From Chitinophaga pinensis (GTDB lineage Bacteria; Bacteroidota; Bacteroidia; Chitinophagales; Chitinophagaceae), in NCBI GenBank assembly GCA_945866165.1, contig CAMBGO010000044.1:1-13723 (forward strand): a stretch of DNA of 13,723 nucleotides, read 5' to 3'. The notes below the pieces were generated by a model. The model did no database searches. It had not been told where the DNA came from and was given only the letters and a program-made list of their open reading frames with translations. The position numbers and the translations under genes are program-made. Of this stretch, positions 6,622-13,723 are shown in pieces. The first letter of the stretch is position 1; each line of letters starts with the position of its first letter.

Positions 6622-7642
6622 CCATAACAGCTTAGATAGAATGCTCCATGATTTCTATCTGGGAAATACATCATTAGCCGAATTGAGCTATGATGTTGAA
6701 AGCATGTTTTTTAAAAATTCTCCACTACCTAGGGAAAATATATTCATTACAGGACTTGCTAGATCAGGTACAACCAGCATATTCAATTATTTATATGAAT
6801 CTGATGAATATGCCAGCCTTTTGTATTCAGACATGCCTTTCCTGCTTATGCCAAATCTATGGGATAAACTACATACAAAAAAAACACTGCCTAAGACTGA
6901 ACGATTTCATGGGGATAATATTCTTGTTGGAAATGATAGTCCGGAGGCTCTAGATGAATTTTTCTGGAAAGTATTTCTTGGTAATTCTTATATTAAAGAT
7001 GATTTCTTGGAGCTGAATAATATCACAGATAATGTACTAGAAAAATACGAAGAATATATTTCATTAATATGCCGCGCCAGAGGCAAGAGTAAATATTTGT
7101 CGAAGAATAACAATAGCATACTAAGGTTACCGCATTTACTAAAAATGAATTCGCCTTCAAAAGTAATATTGCTATACAGAAATCCAATAGAGCACGCTTC
7201 AAGTTTAATGAAATTGCATCTGCGTTTTTCTGACCATCAGAAAAAAGATAAATTTACCCTGCGTTATTTCAATTATCTCGGTCATCATGAATTTGGACTA
7301 AACCAAAAACCCTTTCTATTAGACCAACCAATAGGCTCATCAATTTTAACACATGAAAAAACATCCCTAGATTTTTGGTTACACTCTTGGGTCAATTATT
7401 ATAACTATATACTAAATAATTTTTCAGATAACATCACCCTGATTTCATTTGAAGACGTTTGCTCCTATCCTGAAAAACCATATTCCTATTTGAAGGAATT
7501 ATTAAAAATTGTTGATTACAAAAAAATACCGCTCCCCTATAGTGCACCTAATTACAATGATAAAAAAGAATTTTCAAAAATATTAAACGAAGAAGCAAGC
7601 AAAATCTACAATGATCTCAATAAGAAAAGACTATATATTTAA
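6605..7642 (+). CDS. PAPS-dependent-type sulfotransferase
   Basis: A 345-residue sulfotransferase (Sulfotransfer_3-like, PF13469/PF00685). The PAPS 5'-phosphosulfate-binding loop is FITGLARSGTTS at 47-58 (Arg53, Ser54, Gly55, Thr56, Thr57), right after the strand ENIFI. The 3'-phosphate-binding strand is VILLYRNPIEHASSLMK at 187-203 (Arg192 and Ser199/Ser200). The segment KYLSKNNNSILRL at 163-175 matches the family's 'EKNP' region. There is no signal peptide, so it should work in the cytosol, where PAPS is made by CysC, CysD and CysN downstream. Such enzymes sulfate carbohydrates, lipids or other hydroxyl/amino groups; the acceptor cannot be read. The chosen ATG overlaps the upstream gene by 17 bases; an in-frame ATG at 6641 (residue 13) would leave a 19-base gap and is a fair alternative. 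Confidence 0.88.
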   Translation: MQNPNSHNSLDRMLHDFYLGNTSLAELSYDVESMFFKNSPLPRENIFITGLARSGTTSIFNYLYESDEYASLLYSDMPFLLMPNLWDKLHTKKTLPKTERFHGDNILVGNDSPEALDEFFWKVFLGNSYIKDDFLELNNITDNVLEKYEEYISLICRARGKSKYLSKNNNSILRLPHLLKMNSPSKVILLYRNPIEHASSLMKLHLRFSDHQKKDKFTLRYFNYLGHHEFGLNQKPFLLDQPIGSSILTHEKTSLDFWLHSWVNYYNYILNNFSDNITLISFEDVCSYPEKPYSYLKELLKIVDYKKIPLPYSAPNYNDKKEFSKILNEEASKIYNDLNKKRLYI

Positions 7643-7659
7643 AATAACTTTGTATTTAC

Positions 7660-7872
7660 ATGGTACACATAAAAAGACATATCGCTAAAACAGTTTCCTA
7701 CCGAATCATGGGTTCCCTTACTACGGTTGGAATTAGCTATGTACTAACAAAAAATATTGAAATTTCATCTTTGCTTGGCTTTTCTGAAATAATGATCAAG
7801 CCAGTGATTTACTTTTTTCACGAACGCCTTTGGTATAAATGGATCAAATTTGGAATTAAAAAAGACAATTGA
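7660..7872 (+). CDS. DUF2061 small membrane protein
   Basis: A 70-residue protein matching the DUF2061 family (PF09834): RHIAKTVSYRIMGSLTTVGISYVLT at 6-30, then the central hydrophobic part with SSLLGFSEIMIKPVIYFFHERLW, giving the family's conserved 'E..K...YY.HER.W' motif. Two short hydrophobic segments (about 16-30 and 37-54) suggest a membrane hairpin. Its biochemical role is not established; members often sit beside sulfate-activation genes, which fits here. The gene begins 17 bases after the sulfotransferase and its TGA is directly followed by the cysC ATG, so the two are almost certainly coexpressed. Confidence 0.9.
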   Translation: MVHIKRHIAKTVSYRIMGSLTTVGISYVLTKNIEISSLLGFSEIMIKPVIYFFHERLWYKWIKFGIKKDN

Positions 7873-8454
7873 ATGCAACCAGATTACCGTTTCAATTACT
7901 CACTGGATACAACTCAAAAAGCAAATAAGCTTGGTCAAAAACCGCTGCTGATCTGGATCACTGGTCTTTCAGCAAGTGGGAAATCAACCCTGGCCAATGA
8001 ACTTGATTTGCTCTTTTTCAACAATGGCTATAAATCAGTTGTGCTAGATGGTGATACATTAAGAAAAGGCACCAACAGTGATTTAGGGTTCGCCGAAACT
8101 GATCGCACAGAAAATATCAGAAGAACTGCTGAGATATCAAAACTTTTTCTTCAATCAGGTATGATTGTTTTAGCTCCATTGATATCCCCGAATAAGATTG
8201 ATAGGGAAATGGTAAAAAACATTGTGGGTGAAGAGTATTTTTTTATGGTATTTCTTGATATCGATATCAAAATTTGTGAAAGCAGGGATCCAAAAGGACT
8301 ATATGCTAAGGCAAGAAGGGGTGAAATACAGGATTTCACTGGTATTCACCAGCAATATGAAAAACCAATAGATGCAAATCTTACTTTTAAAGATGACTTC
8401 AACATATCTGATGCAGCGATGACCATATTTAATGAATACAAGCGTTTACTCTAA
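7873..8454 (+). CDS. cysC: Adenylylsulfate (APS) kinase
   Basis: A 193-residue APS kinase that phosphorylates APS at the 3'-hydroxyl with ATP to give PAPS in the cytosol. It shows the P-loop GLSASGKST at 31-39, the APS motif LDGDTLRKGTNSDLGF at 58-73, ENIRR at 80-84, ISP at 104-106 (Ser105 is the family's phosphorylatable serine), and the lid region RDPKGLYAKARRGEI plus FTGI at 138-158. Length is normal for a stand-alone CysC. Some usually strict positions differ: DGDNVRHGLN is DGDTLRKGTN here, the Ser after GF is Ala, and SPxR is SPNK. The overall pattern is intact and I expect an active kinase. The start directly follows the DUF2061 stop. In this context its product most likely feeds the sulfotransferase, not reductive assimilation. 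Confidence 0.93.
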   Translation: MQPDYRFNYSLDTTQKANKLGQKPLLIWITGLSASGKSTLANELDLLFFNNGYKSVVLDGDTLRKGTNSDLGFAETDRTENIRRTAEISKLFLQSGMIVLAPLISPNKIDREMVKNIVGEEYFFMVFLDIDIKICESRDPKGLYAKARRGEIQDFTGIHQQYEKPIDANLTFKDDFNISDAAMTIFNEYKRLL

Positions 8455-8466
8455 ATCATCCTCACC

Positions 8467-9357
8467 ATGAATTATCTTGATCAACTTGAAGCAGAATCGA
8501 TATACATAATTAGAGAGGCATATGGTCAATTTAATAAGCCAGTCATTCTTTTTTCAGGTGGCAAGGATTCCATCTTAGTCACACACCTTGCAATGAAAGC
8601 ATTCCTTCCTGGAAAACTTTCTCTCCCAGTTATGCATATTGACACAGGCCACAACTTTCCAGAAACGATTGAATTCAGAGATGATTTTATCAATAAATAT
8701 CAATTGAATTTGATAGTGGGATCAGTTCAAGAATCAATTGACCAAAATAAGGCCAAAGAAAGTGCAGGTAAAAGCAACTCAAGAAACAGAATTCAATCCA
8801 TTACCCTTCTAGATACAATTGAAAAACACAAAATAGATTGTGCGCTTGGTGGTGGCAGACGTGATGAGGAAAAAGCAAGGGCAAAAGAAAGATTTTTTTC
8901 ACATCGGGATGCTTTTGGGCAATGGAATCCACGTGGACAAAGACCTGAAATATGGAACTTGTACAATGGAAGATATAATGAAGGCGAGCATTTCAGGGTA
9001 TTCCCAATAAGCAATTGGACAGAGCTTGATGTTTGGAGATATATAAAAAGAGAGAATATTCAACTACCATCACTTTATTTTAGTCATGAAAGGGAGGTGA
9101 TATTCAGAGATAATAGCTGGATTCCTGTATCTGAATTTATTAGGATTTCAGAAGATGAAAAAATTATAAAGAAAACAATCAGATTCAGGACCCTCGGCGA
9201 TATTACCATTACTGGTGGAATTGAATCAACAGCATCCACCATAGATGAAATTATAACAGAATTAGCTGAATTTAAGCGGGGCGAAAGAGGAAACCGTTCG
9301 GACGATAAGACATCTGATAATTCAATGGAAGACAGAAAAAAAGAGGGATATTTTTAA
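8467..9357 (+). CDS. cysD: Sulfate adenylyltransferase subunit 2 (small catalytic subunit)
   Basis: A full-length 296-residue CysD, the ATP-pyrophosphatase-type subunit that joins sulfate and ATP into APS, driven by GTP hydrolysis on CysN. The family's opening LDQLEAESIYIIREA is at 4-18, the PP-loop SGGKDS at 30-35, MHIDTGHNFPETIEFRD at about 57-73, GGRRDEEKARAKERFFSHRD in the middle, and VFPISNWTELDVWRYIKREN. The C-terminus KRGERGNRSDD...EGYF matches the family's end, so it is complete. SGGKDS and HIDTGHNFPE are the variants common in Bacteroidota. It begins 12 bases after cysC and ends 9 bases before cysN, consistent with an obligate heterodimer made from one message. Confidence 0.95.
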   Translation: MNYLDQLEAESIYIIREAYGQFNKPVILFSGGKDSILVTHLAMKAFLPGKLSLPVMHIDTGHNFPETIEFRDDFINKYQLNLIVGSVQESIDQNKAKESAGKSNSRNRIQSITLLDTIEKHKIDCALGGGRRDEEKARAKERFFSHRDAFGQWNPRGQRPEIWNLYNGRYNEGEHFRVFPISNWTELDVWRYIKRENIQLPSLYFSHEREVIFRDNSWIPVSEFIRISEDEKIIKKTIRFRTLGDITITGGIESTASTIDEIITELAEFKRGERGNRSDDKTSDNSMEDRKKEGYF

Positions 9358-9366
9358 ATAAACTGA

Positions 9367-10605
9367 ATGGAACTCATTAGAATTTCTACCGCAGGCAGTG
9401 TTGATGATGGGAAAAGCACCCTCATAGGAAGATTGCTATTTGATTCACATGCATTGCTTGAGGACCAGATTGAAAATATTCTTAAAGCAAGCAAGAAAAA
9501 GAATTTCGAAGGAATTGATTATTCCCTATTCACAGATGGATTGCGTGATGAACGCACACAAGGAATCACTATTGATGTTGCTCACCTTTATTTTTCTTCC
9601 CCTTACCACAAATACATCATCGCAGATACACCAGGTCATGTTCAGTATACCAGAAATATGATAACGGGTATGTCTAATGCAGACATTGCACTCATATTAA
9701 TTGATATTAAGAAAGGGTTGAATGAACAGGTAAAGAGACATATTTTTATTGCACACCTGTTGAAAATTCCTAAATTAATTTTTTGTGTCAATAAAATGGA
9801 TTTGGCTTCTTATCAAGAAGAATCATTTTTGAAAATAGTTAAAGAATTCAATTTGATGAATAATTTACTTGATCTTAGAGAATTCACTTTTATTCCAATT
9901 TCTGCTACAAACGGTGCTAATGTGGTTTCCATATCGAGCAAAATGCCCTGGTATAAAGGAAAATCGATTATACAAGAAATTGATGAATTTGAAATAGTTG
10001 AAACCAATAAGAATATCTCAAAAAGAATGCCAATACAATGCGTGATCAACTCACCAATTGGCGAGGCAACTTACAGGGGTTATGCAGGAATGCTAACAAG
10101 TGGCAGTTTCAAGGTTGGAGAAGAAATCATTGTATTGCCTACTGCTATAAAAGCAACTATAAAATCAATCATACAAAACGGTATAAATATACAAGAGGCT
10201 GAAACAGGCAGCTCAATTGCAATTGAACTTGATCGCGAAATAGACATATCAAGAGGCGATATGATTGCTGGCATAACATTACTTCCCATCAATTCAAACG
10301 AAATTACTACTACAATTTGCTGGATGCATGAACAGCCATTAAGCATATTAAAAAAATATATTCTAAAAATTGGAACAAAAGAAACACAATGCATTGTTAG
10401 CAACATCATTTCAAAATACAATAACGATTTTGATCAAATTATTCTAGCGCCCAAAGAAGCAGGAATGAATGAGATTGCAACAATTAGTATTAAAACAGCA
10501 AATCCTATTCATTTTGACAAGTATGTTAGCAACAAAAATACCGGAAGATTTATTCTGATCGATCCAGTCAGCAATGATACAGTTGCTGCAGGTATTATTG
10601 AATGA
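9367..10605 (+). CDS. cysN: Sulfate adenylyltransferase subunit 1 (GTPase subunit)
   Basis: A 412-residue EF-Tu-like GTPase (PF00009) that couples GTP hydrolysis to APS synthesis by CysD. All nucleotide motifs are present: G1 GSVDDGKS at 10-17, G2 GITI at 66-69 in RTQGITIDVAH, G3 DTPGH at 87-91, G4 NKMD at 142-145, and a G5-like PISATNG near 177-183. Two beta-barrel domains follow (about 205-412), seen in YRGYAGMLTSGSFKVGEE and TGRFILIDPVSNDTVAAGII. It ends there, without the fused C-terminal APS kinase found in CysNC proteins, in agreement with the separate cysC two genes upstream. The length is typical of Bacteroidota CysN. It is the last gene of the operon; its stop is 9 bases from the stop of the convergent kinase gene. 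Confidence 0.95.
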   Translation: MELIRISTAGSVDDGKSTLIGRLLFDSHALLEDQIENILKASKKKNFEGIDYSLFTDGLRDERTQGITIDVAHLYFSSPYHKYIIADTPGHVQYTRNMITGMSNADIALILIDIKKGLNEQVKRHIFIAHLLKIPKLIFCVNKMDLASYQEESFLKIVKEFNLMNNLLDLREFTFIPISATNGANVVSISSKMPWYKGKSIIQEIDEFEIVETNKNISKRMPIQCVINSPIGEATYRGYAGMLTSGSFKVGEEIIVLPTAIKATIKSIIQNGINIQEAETGSSIAIELDREIDISRGDMIAGITLLPINSNEITTTICWMHEQPLSILKKYILKIGTKETQCIVSNIISKYNNDFDQIILAPKEAGMNEIATISIKTANPIHFDKYVSNKNTGRFILIDPVSNDTVAAGIIE

Positions 10606-10614
10606 TGAATAGAT

Positions 10615-11964
10615 TTAAATGAATCGCTTTAATTCAATCAGCTTTGTCGGAATTGGATTCAAATTCCATGAAGAATGAATTGCCATTGCCGCCCCTAGTG
10701 CTGAAGCCTGTGATACAACTGATGAATATACCTCAATTTCTGGATATCGTTTAGCAAGCATGTTCATAAATACTACATTCTTTCCAAAACCTCCATCTAC
10801 AAATATTTTCTTAACAGGGGCACCATGTAAAACCAAATTACTGCTGATAACCTGTAACTCAACAAGATTTAAGATCAATGAATGATAGGCCGATTCATAA
10901 TTCGAAAATTGATTGAGGTCAACTTTTGAAAAAGAAAATTCAATGCTTGGTTCATTATCAGGAGTAATTTCTTTTGAACTAAACACACCCTTCAATGAAT
11001 CATATTGCACAGACTTAAAGTAGTCGTTGGGCTTTTTGAAAAACTCCGATAGTCGCTTGACCTGTATTTCATGCTCATTACCTGCAAATAACCGTGAAGA
11101 TTTTACCGGTTTCCCCTGGTAGGTCATATAGCACAATACATCTTGCTTAAATTCAGCCATCGGTATAGGTTGATCATTAAAGGCATTCATACTGATACAC
11201 CATGTGCCAGTGGAGATCAATAAAAAAGGTTCTGAAAACGAACTCAGATAAGGAATCAACGCTGCTGAACTATCATGAAGACCAACACCTACTGGAATAT
11301 TATCAGAAAAGAAACCGGCAACCTCATTCCCATTTTTAATGGGCGCTAGTTTATGGTGTATGAATTCCGATTGAACCCATGAATGATAAGCTTGCTGACC
11401 AAAGTTCCACAACATGGTATGACATCCTATACTCGTCATGTTGCTAAAATGCTTTTTTGTCAAAATGTAACTCAAATACTCGGGTAAATGCAACGCATAT
11501 TCTATGTTATCAAATTTACTTGGAAACAGATGTTTAAGTCTGTACAACTGAAGGCCCGAATTCAAATTACCCAACATAGGTGAACATGTTTCCATTGAAA
11601 TCTTTTCTTCGTTTCCATACCTTTCAAAAAAATCATTTTTAAAATCAGTCGGATATGGCTTTAAGTAATTATACAATGGGAAAACTGGATTACCTGCCAA
11701 ATCTAAACATACAAGACTTGCTCCATATCCGGAAAAATGAATAGCCCGAATATCATAATTATCAGCTTGAAGCAGTTTATTTACTGATGTGAAAACCCAA
11801 TTAGTAAGTTCATGAAGGTTTTCAGTAGGAAAATTATCTTCGTCAAAAATTTCTTCAAAATGAGACGACTCTTCAAATACCAATTGATATTGTTGATTGA
11901 ATAACAAGACTTTTTTATTTGTCTTGCCAACATCTAAAATCAGTATTACTGGTTCTTTATTCAT
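10615..11964 (-). CDS. rhaB: FGGY-family sugar kinase, probable L-rhamnulokinase
   Basis: A 449-residue FGGY kinase. The N-terminal phosphate-binding motif is LDVGKTNKK at 10-18, followed by GYGASLV around 79-85. The expected catalytic Asp is Asp231 in GLHDSSAAL, and the ATP-site motifs are ISTGTW at 250-255 and FVDGGFGKN at 388-396, with the C-terminal SQASALGAAMA helix at 418-427. FGGY kinases phosphorylate sugars or polyols. The substrate is inferred from position: its ATG overlaps the stop of rhaI by 1 base and rhaM lies upstream, so it should phosphorylate L-rhamnulose at O1 in the cytosol. It is somewhat shorter and more divergent than E. coli RhaB (489 residues), so the family is certain and the substrate only probable. 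It is the last gene of the operon. Confidence 0.82.
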   Translation of the reverse strand: MNKEPVILILDVGKTNKKVLLFNQQYQLVFEESSHFEEIFDEDNFPTENLHELTNWVFTSVNKLLQADNYDIRAIHFSGYGASLVCLDLAGNPVFPLYNYLKPYPTDFKNDFFERYGNEEKISMETCSPMLGNLNSGLQLYRLKHLFPSKFDNIEYALHLPEYLSYILTKKHFSNMTSIGCHTMLWNFGQQAYHSWVQSEFIHHKLAPIKNGNEVAGFFSDNIPVGVGLHDSSAALIPYLSSFSEPFLLISTGTWCISMNAFNDQPIPMAEFKQDVLCYMTYQGKPVKSSRLFAGNEHEIQVKRLSEFFKKPNDYFKSVQYDSLKGVFSSKEITPDNEPSIEFSFSKVDLNQFSNYESAYHSLILNLVELQVISSNLVLHGAPVKKIFVDGGFGKNVVFMNMLAKRYPEIEVYSSVVSQASALGAAMAIHSSWNLNPIPTKLIELKRFI

Positions 11965-13238
11965 TATAAACCGGTAGCCTTTGTGTTTGAACCTCTTTCT
12001 TCCATTAATTTTTTTCTAATAGAATTAGATCTATACAATCCCAATGGATTAATTGCACCTCCTGAAACTAACCTCGCTTCAGCTACTATGGGGCGCACAT
12101 CAGTTCTATAGGCTTCCTGTAAAATTTCCTGAGCACGTACTACATCATTTTGCTCTTGTGCTTCAGTGAGACTTTTTCTGTCGACCAACAATGCTTGTGC
12201 ATACGATATCATGATGGCTTCTACCGATTGAAGCAGGTCTTCCAAAGGATCTTTTACATTGTGACTAGCATCAATCATCCAGCCTAAATCACTGGCATGA
12301 ATCATATTTTGCGCATCCATCCCCTCAACAAGTTCATTAAAGATTAGAAATAATTGATACGGCTTCATACTTCCTACCGTCAGATCGTCATCGCCATATT
12401 TACTATCATTAAAATGAAAGCCTCCCAATTTTTGTTCCATCAACAACAATGAAACGATCTGTTCAATATTTGCATTTGGTAAATGATGCCCAAGGTCAAC
12501 TAAAGTATATGCCTTAGAACCTAGTTTATTGGCATAGAGCAATGATTGTCCCCAATCACCTACAGTAGTTGAATAAAAATTAGGTTCATATGCCTTGTAC
12601 TCAACAAACATTTTCCAATCATTTGGAAGTGCCGCATAAATTTCCCTTAAGCCCTCAAGGGTATGTTGAAATGCCTTTCGAAAATTAAGCTGGCCCGGAA
12701 AACAGCTTCCATCACTCAGCCAAACGGTAATTGACTTCGAACCCAATGCTACCCCATGATTAATAACTTCTATGTTATGATTAATCGCTTGTTGCCTTAC
12801 TGATTTGTCTACATGCTGAAGTGAACCAAATTTATAGCTGAGTTGTTGATTTGGCTGATCTTGAAATGTATTTGAATTAACTGCATCAAATTTAATATTC
12901 AATTCACTCGCAAGTTCTTTCGTAGCTAGGTGATCTTGTGGTATATCCCAAGGAATGTGCAAAGATATTGCTCCACTAGATTGATTAAGCCGATGCAACA
13001 ACGCCACATCATGCATTTTTTCTTCCAGTGTACTTGGTTCTCCGACACCAGAAAATCTCGCGAACCTCGTACCACCTGTTCCCAGCGCCCAACTTGGGAT
13101 AGCAACATTAAAGTCAACTAATTTTTTTATTATAGAATCAACATGTGGCAACCGTGAACTGATGAAATCAAAATTTGATTGATGATTTTTTAGTAATGGC
13201 TGATTGTGACTTTCAATAATATCTTGATTTAATTTCAT
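11964..13238 (-). CDS. rhaI: L-rhamnose isomerase, RhaI type
   Basis: A 424-residue TIM-barrel isomerase converting L-rhamnose to L-rhamnulose, of the RhaI/Pseudomonas stutzeri type and not the unrelated-length E. coli RhaA type. The start region SWALGTGGTRFARFSGVGEP is at 49-68. With an offset of about 6, residues I recall from the P. stutzeri enzyme line up: Glu213 and Lys215 (FVEYKAYEP), Asp248 and His251 (LVDLGHHLPN), His275 (GGFHFND), and Asp283/Asp285 (KYGDDDL); Asp323 in MIDASHN probably completes the metal site. The C-terminus has the family motif VRPIVAEARLVSGGAINPLGLYR. The metal is expected to be Mn2+. Its ATG follows the rhaM stop after 1 base, and its stop overlaps the kinase start, so the order rhaM-rhaI-kinase supports rhamnose over other sugars. 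It acts in the cytosol. Confidence 0.92.
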   Translation of the reverse strand: MKLNQDIIESHNQPLLKNHQSNFDFISSRLPHVDSIIKKLVDFNVAIPSWALGTGGTRFARFSGVGEPSTLEEKMHDVALLHRLNQSSGAISLHIPWDIPQDHLATKELASELNIKFDAVNSNTFQDQPNQQLSYKFGSLQHVDKSVRQQAINHNIEVINHGVALGSKSITVWLSDGSCFPGQLNFRKAFQHTLEGLREIYAALPNDWKMFVEYKAYEPNFYSTTVGDWGQSLLYANKLGSKAYTLVDLGHHLPNANIEQIVSLLLMEQKLGGFHFNDSKYGDDDLTVGSMKPYQLFLIFNELVEGMDAQNMIHASDLGWMIDASHNVKDPLEDLLQSVEAIMISYAQALLVDRKSLTEAQEQNDVVRAQEILQEAYRTDVRPIVAEARLVSGGAINPLGLYRSNSIRKKLMEERGSNTKATGL

Positions 13239-13239
13239 A

Positions 13240-13554
13240 TCAAGGAAGATAAAATACGTTTTCGAGTGGAATGGAAACAGGCGAATTATCTGGATTTGTT
13301 TCCATGATATCTTTCATATGGGCCCACCATTTCTTCATTATAGGCTGTTGAGGCAATAGGTCAAGTAGCATTTCACTTTCAACTTTCATGACACCAAATA
13401 AACTCCCAGTTTCTCTGTTCAAATAAATATGATAATCATTGATTCCTGATTCTTTTAATAGATCAATAAGTTCGGGCCAAATCTGATCGTGCCTCTTCTG
13501 ATATTCAGCCTCATTTCCTTTGATGAGTTTCATTTCAAATGCGATCTTTTTCAT
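13240..13554 (-). CDS. rhaM: L-rhamnose mutarotase
   Basis: From ATG at 13554 the product has 104 residues, the same length as E. coli RhaM; a GTG at 13563 would add three residues but has no better support. It interconverts the alpha and beta anomers of L-rhamnose so that the isomerase gets its preferred form. Family features seen: EYQKRHDQIWPELIDLL at about 17-33 with the catalytic His of RHDxIWPE, the DYHIYLNRETGSLFGVMKVE strand, and the end KKWWAHMKDIMETNPDNSPVS with a terminal VFYLP. It is a small cytosolic dimeric alpha/beta-barrel protein by family knowledge. It precedes rhaI by one base and follows the partial aldolase/dehydrogenase gene. Confidence 0.94.
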   Translation of the reverse strand: MKKIAFEMKLIKGNEAEYQKRHDQIWPELIDLLKESGINDYHIYLNRETGSLFGVMKVESEMLLDLLPQQPIMKKWWAHMKDIMETNPDNSPVSIPLENVFYLP

Positions 13555-13575
13555 GGTATTCACATATGAATTACG

Positions 13576-13723
13576 TTAACGAACAAATGAAGTTGCAATG
13601 CCACCATCAACATTGATGGTATTTCCAGTTGACTTATTCAATAATCCACTAACATATGCAAAACATGCATTGGCAATATCTTCAGGAAGAATGATTTCAT
13701 TTAAAAGTGTTCTGCCTGCATAG
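13576..13723 (-). CDS. C-terminus of short-chain dehydrogenase, probably bifunctional rhamnulose-1-P aldolase/lactaldehyde dehydrogenase (partial)
   Basis: Reading in from the right edge, 49 codons end at a TAA at 13576-13578. The visible part contains AGRTLLNEIILPEDIANACF, then AYVSGLLNKSTGN, then TINVDGG and a final ATSFVR. The pattern 'LPEDIA...SGL.nksTGN.I.VDGG' is the conserved end of short-chain dehydrogenases (adh_short_C2). Its close resemblance to the C-terminus of the fused rhamnulose-1-phosphate aldolase/short-chain dehydrogenase, together with the downstream rhaM and rhaI, makes that enzyme the likely identity: it would cleave rhamnulose-1-phosphate and process lactaldehyde. The aldolase domain is outside the window, so the fusion is inferred. 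It is the most upstream visible gene of the operon, 21 bases before the rhaM ATG. Confidence 0.75.
   Translation of the reverse strand, partial: YAGRTLLNEIILPEDIANACFAYVSGLLNKSTGNTINVDGGIATSFVR

Noticed and set aside
6690..6953. Plus-strand frame of 87 codons overlapping the sulfotransferase
   Set aside because: It is a shifted-frame shadow; the sulfotransferase frame carries the PAPS-binding motifs across the same bases.
3513..10605. Reading the cluster as a standard assimilatory sulfate-reduction operon
   Set aside because: PAPS/APS reductase, sulfite reductase and siroheme genes are absent, while sulfotransferase-type genes are present in the same operon.
10606..10614. Possible bidirectional terminator between cysN and the sugar kinase gene
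   Set aside because: The 9-base gap and flanking bases hold no stem of useful length; AT-rich but not hairpin-forming.
12930..13121. Plus-strand 63-codon frame inside the isomerase region
   Set aside because: It is antisense to the well-conserved N-terminal part of rhaI and has no recognisable protein features.

Overview
The window is AT-rich with tightly packed genes, almost no Shine-Dalgarno sequences, a Bacteroidota-style lipoprotein and signal peptide, and CysD/CysN and RhaI/RhaM variants typical of Bacteroidota. I infer a member of that phylum (Chitinophagales, Saprospirales or Sphingobacteriales-like), but no marker gene fixes the lineage. No rRNA, tRNA, mobile element, CRISPR array or stretch over 300 bases without a gene was seen.

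Layout. (1) 1-1216, minus: a secreted CotH-family protein running off the left edge. (2) 1385-2815, plus: a fusion of an aldo/keto reductase with a RidA-like domain. (3) 2837-3268, minus: a small cysteine-rich putative lipoprotein that probably starts at TTG. (4) 3513-10605, plus: nine closely spaced genes forming what looks like one sulfation operon. It holds two tandem membrane-anchored arylsulfotransferase-family proteins, a 49-residue membrane microprotein, a 123-residue three-span membrane protein, a PAPS-dependent-type sulfotransferase, a DUF2061 protein, and cysC, cysD and cysN. (5) 10615-13723, minus and convergent with (4): an L-rhamnose catabolic operon, in transcription order a bifunctional aldolase/dehydrogenase C-terminus (cut by the right edge), rhaM, rhaI and an FGGY kinase.

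How the genes fit. CysD and CysN make APS from sulfate and ATP, and CysC phosphorylates it to PAPS. No PAPS reductase, sulfite reductase or sulfatase lies in the operon; the PAPS source sits instead beside a cytosolic-type sulfotransferase, which points to making a sulfated product rather than assimilating sulfur for cysteine. The two arylsulfotransferase-family proteins carry an N-terminal membrane anchor and keep all the expected catalytic His/Asn/Arg residues. That family normally moves sulfate between aryl or ester donors and acceptors without PAPS. The most interesting reading is a two-stage system: PAPS-dependent sulfation inside, then transfer outside by the anchored enzymes, with two unknown small membrane proteins encoded between the stages. 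The relay and its product are inference. The rhamnose operon forms a standard route: RhaM interconverts anomers, RhaI isomerises, the kinase phosphorylates, and the aldolase/dehydrogenase cleaves and oxidises.
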